Of a stretch of 5,605 bases of DNA, positions 1-5,605 are shown one piece after another. A program made the translations under genes and the position numbers. The notes under the pieces were generated by a model, which did no database searches, was not told the DNA's origin, and worked only from the letters and a program-made list of their open reading frames with translations. Positions within the stretch are counted from its first letter, which is position 1; each line of letters opens with the position of its first letter. This stretch comes from Candidatus Kaiserbacteria bacterium (GTDB taxonomy: Bacteria > Patescibacteriota > Minisyncoccia > Phycocordibacterales > UBA2100), in the NCBI GenBank assembly GCA_027066795.1, contig JAMONA010000042.1, positions 1 through 5,605 on the forward strand, written 5' to 3'.

Positions 1-710
1 CTGCTATAGAGAGGGGCGTGACAGTAACCAATACGCCAGGAGTACTTACTGATACTGTTGCTGAGTATGCTTCGAGTATGATATGTGCACTTACTAAACG
101 TATACCTGAGGGTGACAAATTTACAAGAGAAGGTTTATATAAAGGGTGGGCACCGACCTTGCTTTTAGGTAGTGATTTAAAAGGTAAAATACTTGGTGTA
201 CTAGGCGCTGGGCGTATAGGTTCAAAAGTTGCTGAAATTATGAATAAAGGCTTCGGTATGAAAATAATCTATTATGATATAAAAGAAAACGATTTCTTAA
301 ACAGTGAGCTTGCAGCAAATTATTATAATTCAGTAGATGATGTGTTGAAACATGCAGATGTAGTTACAGTCCATGTGCCTCTACTGGACTCTACACACCA
401 CTTACTTAATGCTGATAGGCTGGCAATGATGAAGCCCGAAGCTTATTTGGTTAACACTTCACGTGGTAAAGTTATAGACGAGTCAGCACTCGTAGAGGTT
501 CTTAAGGCAGGCAAGATTAAAGGTGCGGCGCTTGATGTATTTGAAGATGAGCCAATACTTTCTGACGGCTTATCAGAGTTAAACAACGTCATACTCACTC
601 CGCATATAGCCTCTGCCACAGAGGAGACAAGAGACAAGATGAGTCAAATGGCAGCAGAGAATGTAATAGCTGTACTATCAGGCACCACACCTGTTAATCA
701 GATTTCCTAA
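1..710 (+). CDS. D-2-hydroxyacid dehydrogenase (glyoxylate/hydroxypyruvate reductase-like), 5' partial
   Basis: This is the C-terminal part (235 complete codons from base 3) of an NAD-dependent D-isomer-specific 2-hydroxyacid dehydrogenase, a cytoplasmic enzyme that interconverts 2-oxoacids and D-2-hydroxyacids. The frame is open to the left edge. The GTG at 18 lies inside the conserved stretch before VTNTPGVLTDTVAE and is an internal Val, not a start. About 80-90 N-terminal residues are missing compared with the usual ~320. Numbering from that Val, the Rossmann motif GAGRIG is at 63-68, and Asp87 ends the second strand (IIYYD), which favours NAD over NADP. The catalytic triad is complete: Arg149 in SRGK, Glu178 in DVFEDEP and His196 in TPHIASAT. 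The C-terminal pattern resembles glyoxylate/hydroxypyruvate reductases more than SerA, and no ACT domain follows. The exact substrate cannot be read from sequence. It converges on RNase J and ends at TAA 708-710. Confidence 0.93.
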   Translation, partial: AIERGVTVTNTPGVLTDTVAEYASSMICALTKRIPEGDKFTREGLYKGWAPTLLLGSDLKGKILGVLGAGRIGSKVAEIMNKGFGMKIIYYDIKENDFLNSELAANYYNSVDDVLKHADVVTVHVPLLDSTHHLLNADRLAMMKPEAYLVNTSRGKVIDESALVEVLKAGKIKGAALDVFEDEPILSDGLSELNNVILTPHIASATEETRDKMSQMAAENVIAVLSGTTPVNQIS

Positions 711-744
711 TAGACTTATTTAGTTGTGTAATAAGGAGCTAAGC

Positions 745-768
745 AGTAATAGTAGGTTACTTTATTGT
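745..768 (+). terminator. Weak stem-loop in the convergent gap, possible terminator
   Basis: In the 76-base gap between the dehydrogenase stop and the RNase J stop, AGTAA (745-749) can pair with TTACT (757-761) around a 7-base loop. It is followed on the plus strand by a T-rich stretch, TTATTGT (762-768). The stem is only five A/T-rich pairs and the T-run is interrupted, so this is a poor intrinsic terminator. On the minus strand no T-run follows the hairpin. It is listed because both flanking genes must end here and no better structure is visible in 711-786. The rest of the gap shows nothing recognisable. Confidence 0.2.
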
Positions 769-786
769 GCAAATAGGGTTCGAATA

Positions 787-2694
787 CTAAACACTAATGA
801 CCACTGGAATCACGATAGGTCTTTTATGAGTTTGTTGTAGTAGGTACTTTTGTACGTCTGTAGCTATCTCTGCCTTTATGCGGTCTGTATCTATTTGGTT
901 CTGTCCTTTTGTTACCCTCTCTACAACCTTCTTAATTATGATTCGTGTTTGGTGTAGTAGATCTTGAGAATCCCTTAAATATATAAACCCTCTTGAGATT
1001 ATATCTGGCGATTTACGTAATCTTCCTGTCTGCTGGTCTATTGTTGTTACCACCATAAAGATGCCCTCCTCAGATAGTTCTTTGCGGTCTCTCATTACGG
1101 TAGTCTGTATGTCTGTAATTTTGTGCCCCTCTACTACTCGTGTTGTAGATGCCACACTCTCTTTAAGTTGTACTAACTTAGTACCATTTTCTTGTACCTC
1201 TATTATGGCGCTGTTACCTTGAGGTATAGCTATATTCTCATAAGGTAGGCCTATAGATTTGTGTATAACATCAGCATGTACGCGTAGCATGTGGTAGTGC
1301 CCATGTTGAGGTATAAAGAACTTAGGTTTTATTTGTTGGTGTATCCACTCAGCTTCTCCCATGTACCCGTGGCCCGATGCGTGCACATCAGATGTCTCAA
1401 ATGTGACAATGTGCGCTTTCTGCCTTGATAGTAAATCTTTCATACGTTGCACAGAATGCTCATTACCTGGTATAACCGACGAGCTAAGTACAACAGTGTC
1501 GTCTTGATTAAGAGTTATGTGCTTGTGCTGCTTCTTACCTATACGCATAAGTGCAGCGTATTCATCACCTTGCGCTCCGGTGGCAAGTACAACAACCTTA
1601 CTTGGAGTGTACTCAGATATTTGATCTACAGTTATGATTGTGCCTTTTTTAGGTTTAAAGAAGTTTACTTGCTCTGCTATCTTCATGTTCTGCTTCATGC
1701 TGCGACCTTCTAATACCACTTTCTTGCCGTGCTTCTCAGCTATCTCTACGAGTTTAGCCAAGCGCTCTAGTTGGGAGGCAAAGGTTCCAATTATAAGGCG
1801 ACCTTTTTTATGATTTCCTATTATGTCCTCAAATGTATCAAATACTATGTGCTCTGGTATAGACCAACCAGGTTTGCTTACATTTGTAGAGTCCATTAGT
1901 AATACTAATGGGGGGTTGTTTCGTAGTTTAGCGAAGTTATCAACTTCCTCTTTGGTAGGCACTTGATCAGTATGATCTAGTTTGATATCTCCTGTAATAG
2001 CTACGCTACCAGCTGGTGTGTTTATTAGTATACCAAGTGAGTCGGGGAAAGTGTGCGTGGTCAAGAAGAATTCTAGACCGATATGCTCACCAACTTTTAT
2101 CTTCTCATGACCATCCACAACACGTAAGTCTAGAGGTGCTGAATGAGGGAATTCGTCTTGACGTGCTTTTATTAAGGTTATGATTAAGTTAGCAGAGTAT
2201 ATAGGCACATCACCTATCTCGTCCATAAGGTATGGTAGGCCACCTATGTGGTCTAAGTGTCCATGGGTTATTGCCACTGCTTTTATCTTATGTTTATTGT
2301 CTTTTAAGTAACCTGTGTTTGCTAGGATATAGTCTACGCCTGGAGTATCTTTTGATTGAAACTGGAAGCCAGCGTCTACCACTATTATTTCATCACCGTA
2401 CTCTATAGCAGTCATGTTACGGCCTATCTCCTCTACACCACCAAGAGGCATTATGCGTATGTTACCTTTAGCTAATGGTGGTATAGATGCCTGGTCTTTG
2501 TTGCTGCGTGTAGGTGCACTGTCTAGAGCCCTTGGTTTTTGGCGTATTGGTCTTGATCTGTTGACTCTTGGCATAGGTGTGCCACCTCTTACCGTCCTGT
2601 TGCGCCCTGTAGCTCCTTGTGGGCCGCGTTTAGCAGGGAAGCCTGCATTGTAAGTACGTCGCTTCCTTGGTTGTGCATTATTTGATTCTGTCAT
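787..2694 (-). CDS. rnj: Ribonuclease J (metallo-beta-lactamase/beta-CASP family)
   Basis: This is a 635-residue RNase J, a zinc-dependent endoribonuclease and 5'-3' exoribonuclease for mRNA decay and rRNA maturation in bacteria, acting in the cytoplasm. The metal-binding residues are all present: HGHLDH at 144-149, His214 (TTHTFPDS), Asp236 (TGDIK) and His464 (PQHGHYH). Spacings match the family. The beta-CASP region spans about 280-445 and ends in the HASGH motif (438-442). The C-terminal domain carries ISRGFIYLRD (566-575). The catalytic core starts near residue 77, behind a low-complexity basic tail: 17 Lys/Arg and 2 acidic residues in 1-66, rich in Gly, Pro and Asn. This makes the protein longer than the ~555 residues of Bacillus RNase J1. 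An in-frame TAA lies two codons upstream of the ATG at 2694, so no longer start exists; Met41 is a possible shorter one. There is no Shine-Dalgarno sequence. It ends in TAG, 25 bases downstream of the solute-binding protein gene, and is probably the last gene of that operon. Confidence 0.96.
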   Translation of the reverse strand: MTESNNAQPRKRRTYNAGFPAKRGPQGATGRNRTVRGGTPMPRVNRSRPIRQKPRALDSAPTRSNKDQASIPPLAKGNIRIMPLGGVEEIGRNMTAIEYGDEIIVVDAGFQFQSKDTPGVDYILANTGYLKDNKHKIKAVAITHGHLDHIGGLPYLMDEIGDVPIYSANLIITLIKARQDEFPHSAPLDLRVVDGHEKIKVGEHIGLEFFLTTHTFPDSLGILINTPAGSVAITGDIKLDHTDQVPTKEEVDNFAKLRNNPPLVLLMDSTNVSKPGWSIPEHIVFDTFEDIIGNHKKGRLIIGTFASQLERLAKLVEIAEKHGKKVVLEGRSMKQNMKIAEQVNFFKPKKGTIITVDQISEYTPSKVVVLATGAQGDEYAALMRIGKKQHKHITLNQDDTVVLSSSVIPGNEHSVQRMKDLLSRQKAHIVTFETSDVHASGHGYMGEAEWIHQQIKPKFFIPQHGHYHMLRVHADVIHKSIGLPYENIAIPQGNSAIIEVQENGTKLVQLKESVASTTRVVEGHKITDIQTTVMRDRKELSEEGIFMVVTTIDQQTGRLRKSPDIISRGFIYLRDSQDLLHQTRIIIKKVVERVTKGQNQIDTDRIKAEIATDVQKYLLQQTHKRPIVIPVVISV

Positions 2695-2719
2695 GTTTTA
2701 TTAATTTTTAGTTATATTG

Positions 2720-4426
2720 TTAATTTGCAAAAAGTTTTAGAGTCCTGTTAGTATTTAAGTGCCACTTGTGTATGTTTGCGAATCGGTCGTGTGGCTCCAT
2801 AGACTCTGGGAATTTTATACCCAATATATTTTTGTTGGTTATATATATAAAATGTGGCGCATATAGGAAAACTGCTGGTATATCAGCTTGTATTTCTGCA
2901 GATAGTTTCTTATACAGGTCTGCTCGGTCGTTATTGTCTACTGTCTTTCTTGCTTTAAGTAGCAACTTATCTACAGTTGGATTTGCGTAGTTGGCTATGT
3001 TTAATCCTGGGTCATTACGTTGTGAGGAGTGCCAAAATGCATATGGATCAGGGTTTGTACCAAGTATTTCACCAAACAGCAACGCATCATAATTCCTAGT
3101 GCGGAGCACACTCTGAGCGATGTCTCCAGACTCAAATACCTCTAGTTTTACATCCACACCTATATTAGACCACTTGGCAGAGACATAGTTTGCAACCTCT
3201 TTTAGCTCAGCACTGTTAGCTGTAGTTAGTGTTATAGAGAGACGAGTACCTTTACGACTGTATATGCCACTACTATCATCTGCGACCCACCCGTCTTCTT
3301 CTAGTAGGGCTCTTGCCTCAGAAGCTGTCAGTGTTCCTGAATTAAGTGTGTCAGATACTGGTACAAGTACTGGTGAGTCTATGCTTGTTGCGTAACCGCT
3401 TAAAACAGTGTTAATGAGGTGCTCTGTATCTATTACAGACCTTAGTATCTTACGCACATCTTTGTCCTCTAAGATTTCGTTGTGGCTTTGATTAAAGAAT
3501 ACTGCAAATATCCTAGGTAATGTTGAGGTCATTATGGTGTGGTCACCCTGTTTTACCAGACTCTCCATACTATTTGGAGTGGTCTCTCTTATTGAAGATA
3601 CACTCTTATTAGAGAGTGCCTGCTCTTGTAGATCTTTATTAGCATAGAAGTTTATAGTGACATGTTTAATGAATGGTGTCCCAAGTACAAAATCTTTAAA
3701 CCGCGTTAAGCTTATACTACTTGGTATGCCAGAACTGTTATGTGTTGCCTCTACGAAACTGTATGGGCCGCTACCTATGGGTGCTGTATTTAAGCTACTA
3801 AAGATAAACTCATCAGCAGTTAGTTTACTCCAGTGTTCTTCAGGTAGTATTCCTAAGGTCGTATTTTGTAAGAATGGAGAGTATGGTTTATTTAGTGAGA
3901 AAGTTATAGTAAGCTCCCCATCTTGCTTTATAGACACACCTTCCCAGTTTGCCCTTTCTGGGCTTTTTATATCTGGTTGTATCGCTTTTTCTATTGTGAA
4001 TATCACGTCGTCTGCTGTTAATGGTGTTCCATCGTGAAATGTTAATCCATCTCTTAGAATAAATGAGTACTCTGTTGCGTCTTCAGATATTGTGAAGCTT
4101 TCAGCTAGCTCTGGTATCAAATTACCATCCTCATCCATAGACATTAACCCCGCATATACAAGCTCTACCATATCTTTATCAGTCTGAGATATCGCAAGAA
4201 CCGGATTAATGAATCGTGGAGCACCTACTACGCCCTCTGTAATACTACCTCCGGACTCTGGTACTAGTACAGTAAAGCGGTAGTATATGCCCATTGCCAT
4301 AATAAATACGGTTAGCGCAAGTATTGAGGCTAGTATATAAAGCAGCCACCGTTCTGACGGGGCCATAGACTTGTATGCAGTCTCTGCTTGGTTGAGCACT
4401 GGGATAGTAAGTTTCTTTTTGAACAT
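2720..4426 (-). CDS. Membrane-anchored ABC-type peptide-binding protein (SBP_bac_5 family)
   Basis: This 568-residue protein resembles extracellular solute-binding proteins of the oligopeptide/dipeptide class (OppA/DppA-like, SBP_bac_5). These capture peptides or similar ligands outside the membrane for an ABC importer. Residues 1-27 are a short charged cytoplasmic segment and about 28-49 form one hydrophobic helix. The rest is extracytoplasmic. The family signature is clear at about 88-150: LVYAGLMSMDEDGNLIPELA, then RDGLTFHDGTPLTADDV. The C-terminal lobe carries the typical DIPAVFLYAP segment (515-524). There is no lipobox and no cysteine at all, so the helix probably serves as a permanent anchor instead of a lipid. 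The ATG at 4426 is fixed by an in-frame TAA at 4457-4459 with no start codon between. No Shine-Dalgarno sequence is seen. It lies between secG (48-base gap) and RNase J (25-base gap). No permease or ATPase gene is in the window, so its partner and ligand are unknown. Confidence 0.9.
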   Translation of the reverse strand: MFKKKLTIPVLNQAETAYKSMAPSERWLLYILASILALTVFIMAMGIYYRFTVLVPESGGSITEGVVGAPRFINPVLAISQTDKDMVELVYAGLMSMDEDGNLIPELAESFTISEDATEYSFILRDGLTFHDGTPLTADDVIFTIEKAIQPDIKSPERANWEGVSIKQDGELTITFSLNKPYSPFLQNTTLGILPEEHWSKLTADEFIFSSLNTAPIGSGPYSFVEATHNSSGIPSSISLTRFKDFVLGTPFIKHVTINFYANKDLQEQALSNKSVSSIRETTPNSMESLVKQGDHTIMTSTLPRIFAVFFNQSHNEILEDKDVRKILRSVIDTEHLINTVLSGYATSIDSPVLVPVSDTLNSGTLTASEARALLEEDGWVADDSSGIYSRKGTRLSITLTTANSAELKEVANYVSAKWSNIGVDVKLEVFESGDIAQSVLRTRNYDALLFGEILGTNPDPYAFWHSSQRNDPGLNIANYANPTVDKLLLKARKTVDNNDRADLYKKLSAEIQADIPAVFLYAPHFIYITNKNILGIKFPESMEPHDRFANIHKWHLNTNRTLKLFAN

Positions 4427-4457
4427 TGCGTATTTATAAAATAGGAGAGGAAAACTT

Positions 4458-4485
4458 TATATAGGATCAGTAACTTACTTTGCAA
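4458..4485 (-). promoter_or_regulatory. Candidate internal promoter for the solute-binding protein gene
   Basis: Read on the minus strand, TTGCAA (4485-4480) and TATATA (4463-4458) are separated by 16 bases. This resembles a sigma-70 type -35/-10 pair (4/6 and 4/6 matches). Transcription would begin near 4451, about 25 bases before the ATG at 4426. The -35 overlaps the last codons of secG. AT-rich DNA gives such matches by chance, and the gene may simply be read from the secG promoter. Confidence 0.28.
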
Positions 4486-4708
4486 GTAGAGGTATAAATG
4501 TTGTAAGTACAAATAATACAGCAAGCACTATGGTAGCGTTAAATAATAGCTTTTCAATACCACGGCGAGTACTAAATTCTGAGCTAAATCCATCTCCACC
4601 AAATGCGATACCAAGCCCTGTAGCTGAGCGTTGCATAAGTATTGCAACTATCAAGAGTACAGAGAGAGCTATTTGGATATATGGTAATATACCGATTATT
4701 GTCTCCAT
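4475..4708 (-). CDS. secG: Preprotein translocase subunit SecG
   Basis: SecG is the small non-essential subunit of the SecYEG protein-conducting channel in the cytoplasmic membrane. The chosen start gives 77 residues, the usual family length. Two hydrophobic helices are visible at about 5-25 and 55-75. They flank a Gly-rich cytoplasmic loop with the hallmark pattern QRSATGLGIAFGG and then RRGIEKLLFNAT. The start is ambiguous: ATG at 4708 gives METIIGILPYIQ and fits the family best. An in-frame ATG at 4726 and a TTG at 4744 would add 6 or 12 residues, and none of the three has a Shine-Dalgarno sequence. It is probably the first gene of a block with the solute-binding protein and RNase J, and is divergent from the small secreted protein. 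The stop is TAA at 4477-4475. Confidence 0.92.
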   Translation of the reverse strand: METIIGILPYIQIALSVLLIVAILMQRSATGLGIAFGGDGFSSEFSTRRGIEKLLFNATIVLAVLFVLTTFIPLLAK

Positions 4709-4774
4709 TGGGCGCAAGGATAGCATAGGGTTAAAAATTTGCAATAGCGTTTGTGGTGTTACTTTTAACTTTCA

Positions 4775-4783
4775 TGGTATACT
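4775..4783 (+). promoter_or_regulatory. Extended -10 promoter of the small secreted protein gene
   Basis: TGGTATACT is an extended -10 element: TG, one base, then TATACT (5/6 match to TATAAT) at 4778-4783. No convincing -35 is seen at normal spacing; TTGTGG at 4751-4756 is 21 bases away, too far. Extended -10 promoters often do without one. The predicted transcription start, 6-8 bases past the -10, is about 4789-4791. The ATG is at 4793, so the mRNA would be leaderless or nearly so. Confidence 0.5.
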
Positions 4784-4791
4784 TTAATACC
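4776..4791. repeat. Short inverted repeat over the -10 of the divergent region
   Basis: GGTAT (4776-4780) and ATACC (4787-4791) are perfect inverted arms around a 6-base centre. The left arm overlaps the -10 hexamer and the right arm covers the predicted transcription start, the position of a typical repressor operator. The arms are short and AT-rich, so chance is a real alternative. No regulator gene is in the window. Confidence 0.25.
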
Positions 4792-4792
4792 T

Positions 4793-5212
4793 ATGAAGTG
4801 GCTATTGTTTATTGTGTTGTTAATGGTCTCACACGGTGTAGCAGAGGCTGTTACTTTTACAGTAGAGACACAGAGTGGTACTGACATATCAACAAGTGTT
4901 GTGACCATAGATGCTCCTGTTATTAATGGTTCACAGAGCGTAGAGGGCTCTGTGGCTGACTTAATATCTAAGATTGGTGTAGAAGATACATTAGCAGAAC
5001 TCAGTACGGTATTTGAGCGTATTAGTGATGGTATTATGACTGCTATAACAGCAGACCCTATAGACCAAGAGTCTTTGCTGCTTCACTCAAAAGATTTGGT
5101 AGACTTAGCGTTGCGGCTCCAAGTATATATGCTCGCACAGCAATTATCAGATTTTGCTTCACGGCCTGATGTGGAAGATAGTTGGTTTTCAGAGATAGTA
5201 TTTAATAATTAA
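4793..5212 (+). CDS. Small secreted protein of unknown function
   Basis: I do not recognise this 139-residue protein. It begins with a clear Sec signal peptide: Lys2, a hydrophobic core at about 3-13, and a signal peptidase I type site after AEA (17-19). The mature protein would start VTFTVETQSG, with about 120 residues. Residues 20-50 look like beta strand, rich in Thr, Val and Ser. Residues 50-125 look largely helical and acidic. There is no cysteine, second membrane segment or repeat. The start is well fixed: the next in-frame codon upstream that matters is TAA at 4766-4768, with no start between, and the next Met (11) would destroy the signal peptide. It is divergent from secG and lies 10 bases before a DUF5671-like membrane protein gene, so the two are probably co-transcribed. 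Export is inferred from sequence; the function is unknown. Confidence 0.82.
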   Translation: MKWLLFIVLLMVSHGVAEAVTFTVETQSGTDISTSVVTIDAPVINGSQSVEGSVADLISKIGVEDTLAELSTVFERISDGIMTAITADPIDQESLLLHSKDLVDLALRLQVYMLAQQLSDFASRPDVEDSWFSEIVFNN

Positions 5213-5222
5213 TTTATAATAT

Positions 5223-5605
5223 ATGAACACAGATAACACTATTAATACCACCCCTAAAGATTTCTTCATGTGGGTTGCTGCAATTATTGCTTTATATATA
5301 AGTGTCGGTAGCTTTATTGCACTGGTATTTAGTATAGTTGATAGGTTGTTTACTGTTGGGGTAACAAGTTACCATCCATATAGTGGTGGTATGAGTTTTG
5401 CGATAGCATCACTTATAATTATTTTTCCTATATACATATTGCTAACTCGTGCTAATAATCAAGATGTACGAGCACACGACCAAAAAAGGAATTTATGGGT
5501 ACATAAGTGGGGTATATACTTGACCTTATTTTTGTCTGCGTCAGGCATGCTTATAGATTTAATCACATTGGTATACACCTTCCTGCGGGGGGAGCAGATG
5601 ACAGT
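5223..5605 (+). CDS. DUF5671-like integral membrane protein, 3' partial
   Basis: An open frame runs from ATG 5223 to the right edge (127 codons plus two bases) without a stop. The translation opens MNTDNTINTTPKDFFMWVAA. Three hydrophobic helices follow at about 14-39, 56-75 and 96-120. The order of motifs (PKDFF, LYISVGSFIAL, then a paired hydrophobic helix, a polar loop with charged residues at 80-95, and DLITLVYTFLRG) matches what I recall of DUF5671 domain proteins, which are common in Patescibacteria and have no known function. An in-frame TAA at 5217-5219 fixes the start. No Shine-Dalgarno sequence precedes it, and the gap to the secreted-protein gene is 10 bases, suggesting one transcript. 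The family usually has a further helix or more, which would lie beyond the window. The membrane location is clear; the family call rests on memory of the pattern. Confidence 0.8.
   Translation, partial: MNTDNTINTTPKDFFMWVAAIIALYISVGSFIALVFSIVDRLFTVGVTSYHPYSGGMSFAIASLIIIFPIYILLTRANNQDVRAHDQKRNLWVHKWGIYLTLFLSASGMLIDLITLVYTFLRGEQMT

Noticed and set aside
777..785. GGTTCGAAT, identical to a tRNA T-loop core, in the convergent gap
   Set aside because: The flanking bases do not form the five-pair T stem, and no anticodon or acceptor stems can be drawn upstream. It is a chance match.
1447..1713. Plus-strand open frame of 88 codons inside RNase J
   Set aside because: It is antisense to conserved beta-CASP sequence, has no start signal and shows no family resemblance. 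The same applies to the plus-strand frames at 2414-2653, 2766-2990, 3657-4037 and 4530-4787, and to the minus-strand frames at 443-637 and 4330-4524.
4731..4775. Minus-strand 14-codon frame (MKVKSNTTNAIANF) upstream of secG, a possible leader peptide
   Set aside because: It has no ribosome binding site, no run of regulatory codons and no attenuator hairpin after it. Short frames like this are expected by chance.
5215..5220. Perfect TATAAT just before the DUF5671-like gene
   Set aside because: It ends two bases before the ATG, so transcription would start inside the coding region, and no -35 lies at proper spacing. The AT-rich gap explains it.
1..5605. Possible UGA recoding, as in some CPR lineages (Gracilibacteria, SR1)
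   Set aside because: No conserved coding region contains an in-frame TGA, and all visible stops are TAA or TAG, so the sequence gives no sign of recoding. The sample is too small to exclude it firmly.

Overview
The window looks like ordinary chromosome from a member of the Candidate Phyla Radiation (Patescibacteria), most likely a Parcubacteria-type lineage. This is inferred from three things. The sequence is AT-rich with a standard code: no in-frame TGA, and TAA or TAG stops. An RNase J with a long basic N-terminal tail, a membrane-anchored oligopeptide-binding-like protein and SecG lie side by side. A DUF5671-like three-helix membrane protein, a family I associate mostly with CPR genomes, is also present. 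No mobile element, RNA gene, CRISPR array or phage gene can be supported.

Layout. Bases 1-710 (+) hold the 3' three-quarters of an NAD-dependent D-2-hydroxyacid dehydrogenase that begins before the window. A short convergent gap (711-786) separates it from a minus-strand block, read from right to left: secG (4708-4475), an extracellular solute-binding protein of the SBP_bac_5 family (4426-2720) and RNase J (2694-787). The spacings are 48 and 25 bases, so the three are probably co-transcribed. A weak internal promoter may sit at the end of secG. A divergent gap (4709-4792) leads to a plus-strand pair: a small secreted protein of unknown function (4793-5212) and, 10 bases on, the DUF5671-like membrane protein, which runs off the right end.

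How the genes fit together. SecG belongs to the Sec translocon. Three neighbouring products (the solute-binding protein, the small signal-peptide protein and the DUF5671-like protein) are membrane or exported proteins that would depend on that pathway. RNase J is the RNA-processing member of the block, and no direct functional link to its neighbours is visible. No ABC permease or ATPase is present to partner the solute-binding protein.

No new system stands out. The points most worth a second look are an extended -10 placed so that the small secreted protein's mRNA would be almost leaderless, with an inverted repeat over that -10; the lack of a Shine-Dalgarno sequence at all five visible starts; and near-total absence of cysteine (one in about 1,780 residues). 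No gene-free stretch exceeds 300 bases; the longest is about 84.
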